Source: Dastarcus helophoroides (Eukaryota; Arthropoda; Insecta; Coleoptera; Bothrideridae). From it: a DNA stretch of 64,000 nt. Position numbers and translations under genes: made by a program. Below are positions 34,001 through 45,707 of the stretch, one piece after another. Numbering within the stretch: position 1 is the first letter of the stretch; every line of letters begins with the position of its first letter. The stretch lies in contig CM053333.1 in NCBI GenBank assembly GCA_028583605.1, positions 25,957,302-26,021,301 on the forward strand, read 5' to 3'. The notes under the pieces are model-generated. The model had not been told where the DNA came from, did no database searches, and worked only from the letters and a program-made list of their open reading frames with translations.

Positions 34001-37000
34001 TCTTTTTGAAAATGCAAATTTTTTTTGAAGAATTCGACTTTTACTGTTCGGTTTATTTTGAAAATGTCGACATTTTTAAAATATCCCCTTTCTTCAAAAT
34101 GTCAACCTTTTCTCGTCTGACTCCCGAGATTTCAATTTTTCTCAACATTTTGACTTAATTTTGAAAGTTTCGATTTTTTTTCAAAATTTTCATTTTTTCG
34201 AAATTCCCACTTTTTTACGATTGTAACTTTTATAGATATTGTGATCTTTCTTGGAAATGTCAACTTTTTAAAAAATATCCCTTTCAAAATTTAAATTTTT
34301 TATAAATATTTTGAAGTGTTGAATTTTTTGGAATGATTTTTTTTTCAAATTTCTGACATTTAAATTTTCGAATTTTGAAAATTTTTAGATTTTTTTGAAA
34401 ACTTGACAATGAAGTTTTTTGATAATGTCGGGTTTTTTTGAAGGTTGGATTTTTCCAAATTTCGATTTTATTGTAGAATTTCGAAATTCTTTCGTTGAAA
34501 TCTCGACTTTTCTCATTATTTTTAAGGATTTACTTTTCCGAAAATGTGTATACCGTTTTGAAAAATTTTATATTTTCGTAAAAATTTCGACTTTTCAGTG
34601 TTTTGATTTTTTTATAAATCTGTTTGAAAAATTTGACCTTTTTTTAAAATTTCCATCTTGTTATTCAAAATGTATACTTCTTGTAACAGTTTGACTCGAA
34701 ATCTCAGTTTTTTGCAAATCTGATTTTATTTAAAGTCGATTCTTAAAAGCATTGTACTCCTTTCGAAAATTTGAATTTCTTGAAAGTTTCGACCTTTAAA
34801 AGAGTGACACTTCTTTAAATGATTGATTTTTTAATTCGACCTTTTTCAAAATCGCGACTTTTTCTTAAACCTTTGACTTCCTTAAAACAGTGTCTTTTTT
34901 GAAAAATCAGATTTTTCAGTTTTATTGACAAGTTTGACTTTATGGAACAATTTTAGCTTGATATTTTAAAAATATATTGAAATATTTTGAACATTTTGAA
35001 GTTTCAAGCTTTCCAGTGTTTTTATTTCTTTTTCCAAACTTTAAGTTATTTTGTAAAGTTCAACCCTTTTACAATTTTGCCTTTCATTAATATATTGATT
35101 AATTTTCGAATTTTTCCAGAATGTTGACTCAAAATTTCGACTTTTTTGATATTTTCATTTTTTAAATAAATTTGATTATGCTGAAACATTGTTTTTTTTA
35201 GTTCTCTGCAAATTTTCATAATATTCACTTTGAACATTTCCTCCGTAATCAAACTTTAAAGTATTTCTCAAGGTTTCGACTGTTTTTGAAAATTTAGACT
35301 TTTTGTTCCAAAAATTCATACTTTTTCTCAAAATTTCGACTTTTAGGTAGTAAACTAGACTTAAATTGAAGAATTCGACTTTTTTTTTAAATTACCTATC
35401 ACCTTTTTAAATTCATTTTTTTTCAAAATTTTAATTTTGAATTTTTTCTATTTTTCAAAATTTTAATTTAGAAATGTTTGAATTTTTTTGCAAAATTTCC
35501 ACTTTTTTTGAAACTTTCGACCTTCTATAATCCAACTTCAACTTTTTTCGAAGTTACGACTTGCTTAGAAGTTGAACTTTTTTGGAAATTTATACCTTTT
35601 TTTTTCGAAATTTAGACTTTTTGCGAAAACTTCGAAATTAATTTGAAACTGTTGACCTTTTTCCCTAAATTTAAAAATTTTGTAACTTCTACTCTTAAAA
35701 AAATTCCATTGTTCCCGAAAATTTTACATTTTATAGAAGAATTTAAATTCTTAAATTGCGAATGTTTGAAATTTTGAACGAATTGTATAAAAAGAATTCG
35801 AGATTTAACTAAAATTTGATTTTAAAGCCGGAATTTTAAAAAGTAACATATTTTTAAGTTAAAACCAAAAGATTCTAAAAAAAGTCGAAATTTGAAAGAA
35901 TTTTCAGGTTTTAAATTGAAATAAGGATTTTGAAGCAAGCACAACACGATTTTTTGGCTTTAATTTAGTAATGAAATTGAAATTCGCAATTTCGATAATT
36001 CTTTGTAACTTTCTGAAGTTTTTCAAAATTTAAGGCTTTTCTTAAACTTTTGTTTTATTATTATTTTTCTGTTTGGAAATTTTCGATTTGTTTTCAGTAT
36101 TTCAACTTTTACACTTTTTGAAAATCTTGACTCCCTCTTCAAAATTTGATTTTCTCAAAATTTCAACTTTTTCGAAAAACTTCACTTTTTTTCTGTTTGG
36201 AAATTTTCGATTTGTTTTCAATATTTCGACTTTCACACTTTTTGAAAATCTTGACTCCCTCTTCAAAATTTGATTTTCTCAAAATTTCAACTCTTTCTAA
36301 GATCTTCACTTTTTTTCTGTTTGGAAATTTTCGATTTGTTTTTAATATATCGACTTTTACACTTTTTGAAAATCTTGACTCCCTCTTCAAAAATAGATTT
36401 TCTCAAAATTTCAACTTTTTCGAAAATCTTCACTTTTTTCTGTTTGGAAATTTTCGATTTGGTTTCAATATTTCGACTTTTACCCTTTTTGAAAATCTTG
36501 ACTCCCTCTTCAAAATTGGATTTTCTATAATCAAACTTCAAATTTTTTTTTTCGAAGTTTTGACTTGCTTAGAAGTTGAACTTTTTTCGAAATTTCCACC
36601 TTTTTTTTTCGAAATTTAGACTTTTTGCGAAAACTTCAAAATTAATTTGAAACTGTTGACCTTTTTCCCTAAATTTTAACATTTTGTAACTTCTACTCTT
36701 AAAAAAATTCCATTGTTCCCCAAAATTTTACATTTTACAGAAGAATTTAAATTCTTCAATTGCGAATGTTTGAAATTTTGAACGAATTGTATAAAAAGAA
36801 TTCGAGATTTAACTAAAATTTGATTTTAAAGCCGGAATTTTAAAAAGTAACATATTTTTAAGTTAAAACCAAAAGATTCTAAAAAAAGTCGAAATTTGAA
36901 AGAATTTTCAGGTTTTAAATTGAAATAAGGATTTTGAAGCAAGCACAACACGATTTTTTGGCTTTAATTTAGTAATGAAATTGAAATTCGCAATTTCGAT

Positions 37001-38190
37001 AATTCTTTGTAACTTTCTGAAGTTTTTCGAAATTTAAGGCTTTTCTTAAACTTTTGTTTTATTATTATTTTTCTGTTTGGAAATTTTCGATTTGTTTTCA
37101 GTATTTCAACTTTTACACTTTTTGAAAATCTTGACTCCCTCTTCAAAATTTGATTTTCTCAAAATTTCAACTGTTTCGAAAATCTTCACTTTTTTTTCTG
37201 TTTGGAAATTTTCGATTTGGTTTCAATATTTCGACTTTTACCCTTTTTGAAAATCTTGACTCCCTCTTCAAAATTTGATTTTCTCAAAATTTCAACTTTT
37301 TCGAAAATCTTCACTTTTTTTCTGTTTGGAAATTTTCGATTTGGTTTCAATATTTCGACTTTTACCCTTTTTGAAAATCTTGACTCCCTCTTCAAAATTG
37401 GATTTTCTATAATCAAACTTCAATTTTTTTTTTTTTCGAAGTTTTGACTTGCTTAGAAGTTGAACTTTTTTCGAAATTTCCACCTTTTTTTTCTTCGAAA
37501 TTTAGACTTGTTGCGAAAACTTCAAAATTAATTTGAAACTGTTGACCTTTTTCCCTAAATTTTAAAATTTTGTAACTTCTATTCTTAAAAAAAATTCCAT
37601 TGTTCCCGAAAATTTTACATTTTATAGAAGAATTTATATTCTTAAATTGCGAATGTTTGAAATTTTGAACGAATTGTATAAAAAGAATTCGAGACTTAAC
37701 TAAATTTTGATTTTAAAGCTGGAATTTTAAAAAGTAACATATTTTTAAGTTAAAACCAAAAGGTTTTTAAAAAAGTCGAAATTTGAAAGAATTTTCAGGT
37801 TTTAAATTGAATTAAGGATTTTGAAGCAAGCACAACAAGATTTTTTGGCTATAATTTAGTAATGAAAGGTTTATATTCGCAATTTCGATAATTCTTTATA
37901 ACTTGCTGAAGTTTTTCAAAATGTAAGCTTTTCTTAAACTTTTGTTTTATTTTACACGTTCGATTTTTTTTTCCGAAATTTTCAATTTTTTCACGAAATG
38001 TCCACCCTGTCACAATATCTAGGTTGTTAAGGAAAAATCGAGGTTTAAAATTGAAATATCCTTCCGAAGAAAATTCTTTATCGCAATTTTAAAGACACAT
38101 TTGGAATTTTTATATGAAAGTGAATATTTTTAGTGAGCTTAAAACCTGCTAGAAAAATGTATACATTTAAAGTTACGTAACGTAGACAAT
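34000..38190. repeat. TTTCGA-type degenerate satellite, T-rich strand on plus
   Basis: 4.2 kb of T-rich satellite, with the higher-order array at 35530-37955 in its right half. No coding sequence is supported. Confidence 0.85.
35530..37955. repeat. Higher-order satellite repeat: ~540-bp block plus 3-4 units of ~124 bp
   Basis: A ~540-bp block (landmarks CCATTGTTCCCGAAAATTTT, GCAAGCACAACACGATTTTT, AGTAACATATTTTTAAGTTA) occurs at about 35530-36068, 36535-37071 and 37415-37955. The first block is followed by four 124-bp units (starting 36069, 36195, 36317, 36437). The second is followed by three (37072, 37197, 37321). The super-unit is therefore about 0.88-1.0 kb with a variable number of inner units. 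Blocks are nearly identical, so the duplication is recent. Confidence 0.95.
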
Positions 38191-38735
38191 CGAAATTCGT
38201 CTTTTTCTCAAACATGGTCTTTTGGAAATTTCGACTTTTATGTCAACATCTTATCCTTTACGTTTCTAGAAATCTTACATTTTTCTCCGAAATTCGTTAT
38301 TTTCATCTCAAAATTGCACTATTTTTTCGAAATTCATTTTTCCTTCTCAAATTTCCAATTTATTCCAAAAATCAAGTTTTTCTTAAAATTGACTTCCTTT
38401 GAAAAAAAACGTTCAAGTCAAAATTTAAAAAAATCGAAATATTCAAAAAAGTCAATCCATCCCGAAATTTTTAAAAACGTTTGAAATCTCAATTTTAATT
38501 TTTGGAAAATTATCAAAATTTTACGGTTAACGAACTCGGATCGAAACAAAATTCAGAATTCATTAAAACTAGATTTGGAAAATTAATTTTGGGAAACCAT
38601 GATTTTTAAAAACAGTCGCTATTTTGAAAGTCACCATTTTGAAAAAGTGGTATATTTGAGAAAAATCAAAGTTCTCTTAAAAAATTCAAAACTTTGAAAA
38701 AAATCGAAAACCAAAACAATCGAAATTTAAAATGT
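38190..38735. repeat. Inverted copy of the ~600-bp unit found at 48.6-50.3 kb
   Basis: CAATCGAAATTCGTCTTTTT, CTCAAACATGGTCTTTTGGA and ACGAACTCGGATCGAAACAA are reverse complements of words at about 49150, 49125 and 48685. The copy is about 0.9 of a unit and lies 10 kb from the main array in opposite orientation. Confidence 0.9.
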
Positions 38736-38780
38736 AGTCGGATTTCTGAACTTTCTATTTTAAAAAAAAAGAAGAGATTT

Positions 38781-38964
38781 CAAAAATTGAAATACAAATC
38801 TTATCTTCTGAAACCAACAAAGATTAAAAACACAACAAAGGTTGCTCTAAAGCGTTTCGATAGCCAAGCTATCATCTTCAGAGAAATACTCTAGCTTAAC
38901 TATCGAAACGCGTTAGAGCAACCACAAGATTTGTACTTCAGTGTACTTCTAGTCCGTTCCACCA
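38781..38964. mobile_element. Palindromic element family A, copy 4
   Basis: It begins CAAAAATTGAAATACAAATC, continues through AACAAAGGTTGCTCTAAAGC and CGATAGCCAAGCTATCATCT, and ends AGTCCGTTCCACC. The right arm is shortened after GCGTTAGAGCAACC. The flanks are AAAAAGAAGAGATTT on both sides (ending 38780 and starting about 38965), a 15-bp target duplication. Confidence 0.9.
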
Positions 38965-38979
38965 AAAAGAAGAGATTTT

Positions 38980-40579
38980 AAAAAAGTTAGAAGTATTTAA
39001 GAAAAGTAGAAATTTTAGAACAAAATTTTTATGGTAAAGTTAAAAAAATTCTAGAACATGTGAGCTTAAAAATTTTAATATGAAACTTAAAATTTGGAGA
39101 AAAAAGTTCAAATTTGAAAAATATTTACAACATCGAAAAATTCCATAGTTACACTCGCGAGGGAAAACTTCTAGGGAAATTTAAACAAAAAAAATCCCAA
39201 TTTTTATTTCGATATCTCACTGTAAAATTGATGACTCAAAAAAATGTTGAAACTCGAAATTTGAATATAACATTGACCGTTTTTCGTTTCGAGTTTATAG
39301 TCCAAGTCTTAATATTCGAAAAACTTTCTCGTATTATGAACCTTACATGAAGTTGATGTATATGTTAAAATTCTCAAAATTTGGTGTTGCAAATTAAAAT
39401 TTCGAGAATGAACTTTGTGTAATTTTATTTGGAGATTTCGTTTCAATTTTTTTTTTTTCGAAACTTCGACTTTAATCTTAAAATTTCGAACTTAAATCTG
39501 ATTCATTACATATACACATAAAATTTTGAGAAAATGCCAAAATCTCAGAGCAGAGCTCAAATCTTTAGGACAGAATCGCCAAGTTTTCAATTCAATTCTG
39601 AAATGCTGTAATTATAAATATATTTTTAAAAAATTTCCAAACACGAAATTTTGATATTTCTAGAAATTTCGAAATTTGTAAGTAAAAATATGAGTTGTAA
39701 AACTAGCGAAATGTTTATTCTATAAAAGATTACGTTAATTGCTAGAAGTTCAAGCTTTAATTAATACTAAATATGGATTGTAATGGTGTTCTGATCCTTT
39801 TTTCTTTGAAAAAAAAAAAGCTGCGAGGAAAGATCAATTTGCATGACATTTTTTTGTGAAAACAAGTCATTTGGCAGCTCTTTTAATGTAATGGCATATT
39901 TCATGTTGCTAACTTACATTGGGGGCCTCACATCTATTAAATGAGATAGTGAAGCCAAAGTATTTTCAATTCAATTGTAGAGCTTTAGAGCAAAGTCGAG
40001 TAAACACGTCCTGGAAACTATGCCGCAGAAGTTTACTTCAAACGACATAAATTAAAAAAGTTGTTTTCCACTTTAGATTTAAAAGCTGCCCTTCCATAAA
40101 CTTTTCCTAAAGGAATACCGTGTTTTAGGTCGTTCCCCAGGGTACACTTTATACAGTAAATAAATGAATTCGAGGTACAGGATAATGCGAGTTAATGTAT
40201 AAGTTCCGCCAGAGGTTTTTGTTTTAGAACTTTGGCGCATTCGCCATAATGTCAGGGAGTTATTTTTTTAAAAGTTGGCAAGAGACCACTAAGACAGTAA
40301 ACAGACTATTAAGTTGTGAGACGAGAAAATTGACTGTTACACACATTAACGAGATTGGGGCCGTTAACTGCCCTCAACTTTGGAATTTGAGTTTCGTGTA
40401 TGTCCTTTAAACTTTGCTAATTATTGTTAGCAATTACCATCCACTTGTAAGTAAAGTACATTGTTGGAGGGTTACGCTGTTTACTCTGGCACACATTTAT
40501 AATTGCAAAATGTATCCAAGTTTGGAAAACCCGAATTTTGCTTGCATGTAATGTGGATGAAAATGTTATGTATTAGCAC
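38980..40579. other. Satellite-like to about 39760, then unassigned sequence
   Basis: 38980-39760 continues the TTTCGA style with mixed polarity. 39760-40579 is complex AT-rich sequence without a recognised gene or repeat. Confidence 0.5.
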
Positions 40580-40591
40580 AAAATACAAATT

Positions 40592-40837
40592 TTGGTGGAA
40601 CGGACTGGTCCTTGGTTGTCTTCAAAAATTGAAATACAAATCTTGTCCCCTGAAACTAAAAAAGGTTACAAAACATAACAGAGGTTGCTCTAAAACATTT
40701 CGATAGCCAAGCTATCATCTTCAGAGAGTATCTCTCTGAAGATGATAGCTTGGCAATCGAAACGCGTTAGAGCAACCTCTGTTGTGTTTTTTTAATCTTT
40801 CTTGGTTTCAGAGGATAAGATTTGTATTTTAATTTTT
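40592..40837. mobile_element. Palindromic element family A, copy 5 (best-preserved insertion)
   Basis: It starts TTGGTGGAACGGACTGGTCC. The arms CTTGTCCCCTGAAACTAAAA ... CATTTCGATAGCCAAGCTATC and GATAGCTTGGCAATCGAAAC ... TTGGTTTCAGAGGATAAG meet around GAGAGTATCTCTC. It ends TTTGTATTTTAATTTTT. It is flanked by a perfect 12-bp direct repeat AAAATACAAATT (40580-40591 and 40838-40849). Orientation is opposite to copies 1, 3 and 4. Confidence 0.92.
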
Positions 40838-41095
40838 AAAATACAAATTGTTAGGAAAAATAAAACCAGAAGCTTTTAATAATGTATTTTTAGCAACAAT
40901 TTACGTGTTTATGATTAACTGATACTTTTAACCCCTACTTTATGAAACTGTATTCATATTGCATAAATTAGATTAGATTAGTTAATAATATATTAACAAA
41001 AAATTTTCATATTTATTTGCTGCATTTATTGTTAAATATATTGCAACAAAATATAGTTATAAAATTTGTATTAGTGATAACTCTCTAGAAACATT

Positions 41096-41371
41096 TGATA
41101 ATGGGAAACGGCCTCGATAATGAACCATACAGCAGATAAGCGCCCCAAGCGATAAGTCTTACCTGGACGAAGTTCGGTTCTAGAAACCGGAACGATACCT
41201 ATAAATATGCGGTCGTCTTTCCCTCAGTCAGTCAGTTGGTTAGTCAGGTTAGTTAATTAGCCAGATAGTCTGATAGTTAAGTGAATTTTAATTGTAGTGT
41301 TCCAAAATCAGTTTGGCAATAAAGTATTACAATTAACGAAGTTTTAATTTTCGGACCGATAACGCGCCACA
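41096..41371 (+). mobile_element. Probable solo LTR of a Gypsy-type element
   Basis: It starts TGATAATGGG and ends CGCCACA. It contains a TATA box (TATAAATA, 41200-41207), an arthropod initiator (TCAGT repeated from 41224, about 24 bp downstream) and a polyadenylation signal AATAAA (41318-41323). The end GGACCGATAACGCGCCACA resembles the end of the LTR-like segment at 44347-44472. Satellite follows directly with no primer-binding site, so a solo LTR is more likely than a 5' LTR of the element at 41985. The exact left end is uncertain. Confidence 0.6.
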
Positions 41372-41984
41372 ATATGTAGTTTATGAATTATGTCAATTTA
41401 TTATCGGTAATTCAAACTTCCTTTCAGAATGCATCATTTTGGAAATTCTAACTTTTGGTAAAAAACTGAAATCTTTCCAAACCTTAAGTCAAAACAAGAT
41501 TAAAGTTAATATTTCAAGTCTAATCTAACCTGGAAACGAGTCGTAACAAGTCGCAATTGAATTGTGAAATTTCGCTTTTTAAAATTTCGACATATTTTTG
41601 TAAATTGCAAGTTTAAAGTCACAATATCGAGTAGTAGCTGAAGTTTTGACTTAACAGTAAAACCTTCAAATGAAAGATGTCGAAATTTCGAGACCTAAAA
41701 TATGTATAAAATCTGCAACGTTTCAGGAATGTAGAAGTTTTCACGAAATTGAAATTTTTTCCCGAAATGTTCGATATTCTCCCTAAAATTTCAAATTTAA
41801 ATTCGAGATAAAATCCTCAATTTAAAAATTAATGTTAAATCTACCTTTTAACTTCATAATTAAAATCAAAATGTTGAAATTAAAGACTTCAATCTAAATC
41901 TTAAGTTTAATATTAAAACTCCGAGCTTAATTCAAAAGAAGATTAAAATCGAAATTTAAATTTAATTTGGAAATATAGAATATT
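41372..41984. repeat. Satellite-like sequence between LTR and Gypsy remnant
   Basis: This is TTTCGA/AAATTT-type low-complexity sequence, similar to that right of 44475. It shows the Gypsy remnant is embedded in satellite. Confidence 0.6.
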
Positions 41985-43688
41985 GTGAAGAAACCAGTCC
42001 CCAGAATTCTTCCCATCAAACAGATAAAAAGGACCAAAGAGAGTTTGGTGGTGGAAGCCAGCGGGAATGGAAGAAATCTGCAGGCAACGGTGGACACAGG
42101 AGTCAAGGTTACTGTAGCACGCGATACTCAAACAATCCGTGACTGGCCAAGACCCAAAGATAAACAGGAGTTAAGGAAGTTCCTCGGGTTATGCACCTAT
42201 AACAAAAAATTTGTGAAAGGTTTCGCCATCATCGCTGCGCCGTTGCACCGACTAACGGAAGGAAGAACGTCGTACGTCTGGACTCCAGACTGTGATACCG
42301 CTTTCCGAAAATTGAAGTCCGCCTTGTGTACAAGCCCTATCTTGGCGTATCCTCAGGAGAATGAGAAGTTCGTGTTAGACACTGATGCCAGTAACGTCGG
42401 CATTGGGGCTGTGCTGTCCCAAGTTCAAGGCGGTGAAGAAAGAGTCATCGAATATTACAGCAAGATCCTGACGAAGCCAGAGAGGAACTATTGCACCACC
42501 AGGAAGGAACTTCTTGCGATAGTGAAGGCCGTGGAACACTTCCACAAGTACTTGTATGGGCAAGAATTCCTTATCAGGACAGATCATTCGGCACTTTCTT
42601 GGTTACTCCGAATGAAGAACGCGGAGGGACAGATGGCTAGATGGTTAGAAAGGCTTCAGCAGTATCACTTTAAGGTGCATCATCGACCGGGACGACAGCA
42701 TAACAACGCTGACGGTTTGTCCAGAAGACCTTGTGGGGATTGCAAACATTGCAGACGAGTTGAGGACCATGAGGACATGGTGGATATAAGGGTCACTTCT
42801 GTCCAGCCAGAAGACGAATGGACTGTTGAAGGTCTTCGGAAGCTACAGAGGAGCGACGCTGATATCGGACCCATATTGGAATGGAAAGAAGCTGGAGACA
42901 GACCGGAATGGCAAGAGGTTTCCGACAGAAGTCCAGCTCTTAAGAATTTGTGGGCCCAATGGAAATCCCTCCAGGTCGAGGACGGGGTACTGAAGAGAGC
43001 ATGGGAAAGCGCGGATGGAAAGCGTGTCAACTTGCAGTTGGTGGTGCCTCAGGAGAAGATTCCACAGGTCTTGTGGGAGGTGCACAATGGGACCCCTGGT
43101 GGACACCTAGGGATAAACAAGACCCTGGAGAAGGTTCGAAAACGGTTCTATTGGGTTAACTGCAGGAAGGACGTCGAGCGGTGGTGTCGGAAATGTGTCA
43201 CCTGTGCTGCATCCAAGGGTCCTCGTACGAGAACCAAAGGGGCCCTGAAGCAATATAATGTGGGAGCTCCATTTGAAAGAATTGCAATCGATGTGGCAGG
43301 ACCATTCCCAGCTTCAGACGATGGAAACAAGTACATCCTGGTGGCCATGGATTATTTCAGTAAATGGCCTGAAGCTTATGCCATCCCGAACCAGGAAGCC
43401 ACCACAGTGGCAAGGGTTCTTGTGGACAACTTCATCTGTCGATTTGGTGTTCCCTTGGAACTACACTCGGACCAGGGAAGGAACTTTGAATCGGGGGTTT
43501 TCCAAGAGGTGTGTCGTCTTCTTGGAATAAGGAAAACTCGAACAACACCTCTTCATCCACAGTCTGACGGAATGGTGGAGAGATTTAACAGGACCTTAGA
43601 GGAACATCTTTCGAAGGTCGTTTCCAAATATCTGGTGTCAGAAGCGGAATTATTCGTGGATTGTGCTTTATTACTTAAAAAAAAATAA
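41985..43688 (+). pseudogene. Ty3/Gypsy pol remnant: protease stub, RNase H, integrase; RT deleted
   Basis: One open frame of 567 codons. Residues 21-46 are a protease stub (VDTG, Asp37). Residue 47 onward jumps straight to the RT thumb/connection (IRDWPRPKDKQELRKFLGLC, 51-70), so the fingers and palm with the YxDD box are missing. RNase H spans about 129-245 (DTDAS, Glu175, Asp200, Asp243). Integrase has the HHCC zinc finger (His367, His374, Cys404, Cys407) and a core with Asp436, Asp496 and Glu532 (DDx35E). The frame ends abruptly after HLSKVVSK with unrelated residues and an A-run, so the integrase C-terminus is gone. A DNA segment is deleted yet the frame is kept. The element cannot replicate by itself. 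Confidence 0.93.
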
Positions 43689-43770
43689 TTCTTGCCAGGT
43701 GCCGTAATTGACTTTATCTCGGACGTTTTAAACTGTTAAATAGTTTATACGAGGCACGTCAAGTAAAATC

Positions 43771-44346
43771 TTGAACATTCTACGCTTTATGGATACGAGA
43801 TTAAAATCGGCCAAAATGGAACAACAAATGCAAGCGCTATTAGCAATGTTTAAAGACCAAGCAGAACAAAGACGGCAAGAAAAAGAACAAGAGGAAGAAC
43901 GAAGACGACAAGAAAAAGAACAGGAGGAAGAAAGAAGACGACAAGACGAAGAACGAAGACGACAAGAAAAAGAACAGGAGGAAGAACGAAGACGACAAGA
44001 AAAAGAACAGGAAGAAAACCGAAGACGACAAGATGAAGAACGAAGACGACAAGATGAAGAACGAAGACGACAAGAAAAAGAGCAGGAGGAAGAACGAAGA
44101 CGACAAGAAGAACAGAGGAGGAATGCAGAAAAACAAGAATTGCATAGTCTACTAGCAAATATAACTGAAAAAATGGGAGTAGACGTTACAAAAATGAAAG
44201 AAGAAATGAAAGAACAAATTACCGGAATGAGAGAAGAAATGAAAGAAGAAGTGAAAGAGCAAATTACAGGAATGAAAGGAGAAATGAAAGAACAAATTAC
44301 AGGAATGCGAGAAGAAATGCAAGAAGAGATTGGCGAAGTCGGTTAG
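43771..44346 (+). pseudogene. Gag-like coiled-coil fragment of a Gypsy element
   Basis: 191 codons. After MEQQMQALLAMFKDQAEQ comes a long charged coiled coil of repeated EERRRQEKEQE-type units (about 30-115). A second repeat set follows, of MKEEMKEQITGMREE units (about 140-185). N-terminal Gag segments of some insect Gypsy elements have this character, but no capsid or zinc-knuckle is present, so the assignment is tentative. It lies downstream of pol on the same strand, the reverse of normal gag-pol order, which suggests rearrangement or a second element copy. An alternative is an unrelated accessory ORF of the element. Confidence 0.5.
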
Positions 44347-44472
44347 AATCAGTGCAATTAGTAAGTTAGTAGAAGTGAGTTAATTGTAAATTGTGGTGAT
44401 CAAAGTTAATTTAGTAATAAAGTGGGAATAATCCATCACGTGTATCAATTCGAACCGATAACGCACGTAACA
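44347..44472 (+). mobile_element. LTR-like segment downstream of the Gag-like ORF
   Basis: It contains TTAGTAATAAAGTGGGAATA (polyadenylation signal) and ends TTCGAACCGATAACGCACGTAA, closely resembling the end of the solo LTR at 41371. It is short, so probably only the R-U5 portion of an LTR remains. Confidence 0.5.
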
Positions 44473-45707
44473 ATATTTATATTCAAAATGACAAACTCTA
44501 GTAGTTGAGATTTCGAAGTTTGGGTTTAAGTTCCAAATTTCAAGTTAAGTGCAAACAAACTTCAGTTTAAAATTTACGGTTATTCTAGAAATAACTTTTT
44601 TTGACTTTAAGTTTAAGGTCATAACTTGGAAAAAGTAGTTAAGATTTCATAATTTCGACCATAAATTCGAAATCTCGACTTTAAATTTGAATTTCAAGAA
44701 GATAAATGTCGCAAATACGACATTAAAGCTTCAATTTCAGTCATCAGTTGCAGTAGAAATTTCGAGACTGAATTTAAAATGTCGTGATTTTTTACGGTTA
44801 CAAATTACAAATCGTCTTTTTTTTTCAAAGTTCAAGAATTTGCTCAAAATTTCGCATGAAACTTCGAAAGTGTTTCAATATTTTTCTGAAGCTTTCAAGT
44901 TTAAGTTCGAAACTAAATTCACAATTTCTGGATTAAATATTGAGTTAAAGTTTAATATTTAACTCAATATTTCGTGGTTAATACCGAAACGAAACACTCA
45001 AAATTTCAAAATTTCAATTTTCATGTCGAAATTTTGAATTTTATAATAAAGAGGGGTGAATTAAAGTTGGTAGGGGCCCCTGCGAAATTCAAGAACTTTC
45101 TATCAGTATTTTTCGTGACAAAAAAAAGGTTATCAATTTTTTTGTGGAGGCACCTTATTGGTGGATGAATCAATTGCACATTCTTAAATCCGCTTCTGAT
45201 AATAAAATTAAATAAGATAAGATTGTTTTGAAACTTGGGCATCATCTTCCAAAGTTAAAATTTTTTCAAACTTTCGAAATAATCAATATTATAATTAACT
45301 TAAAAAAATTCAAATTTCAATTCAGAATTTCGTAATTAAAATCGAAATTTCGAGATTAAAGTCGAAATTTCTAGAAAAATGGAACTTTATAAGAAATTTC
45401 GAGAAAAAGAACTCAAGCTTTCGTAACTTCGATTTTAAATATCCAGATTTTGAGTTTCAAACTGAAACCAAGATTAAATTTAAAATGTTATTGGTAAAAA
45501 TTTGTACTATTTTCTCAGAATTTTAAAAGTTCCATTTTTTCGTTTGAATTTATAAAAATGCGGTCAAATTTTGAAAGGGGAGATTTCAAAAGTTAAAAAT
45601 TAGAATCGAAAGTCAAAAATTAGAATCGAAAGTCAAAGTACCGACCATTTTAATTTTATAAGTTGTTTTGTGGAGTTTTTACTTCTTCCTTCCTCAGATA
45701 TAAGAAC
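44473..45707. repeat. Degenerate TTTCGA/AAATTT satellite, mixed polarity
   Basis: This resembles 41372-41984, with repeated words such as AAAATTTCAAAATTTCAATT and CGAAATTTCGAGATTAAAGT. The short open frames have no recognisable content. Confidence 0.7.

Noticed and set aside
36146..36619. 157-codon plus frame with repeated Phe/Leu-rich segments (NFRFVFNIST-type)
   Set aside because: It is the read-through of the ~124-bp satellite units. Similar frames appear at every copy, on both strands, with frameshifts between units.
43840..44158. Minus frames of Phe/Leu/Ser repeats suggesting membrane proteins
   Set aside because: They are antisense to the Arg/Glu/Gln coiled-coil repeats of the Gag-like ORF.
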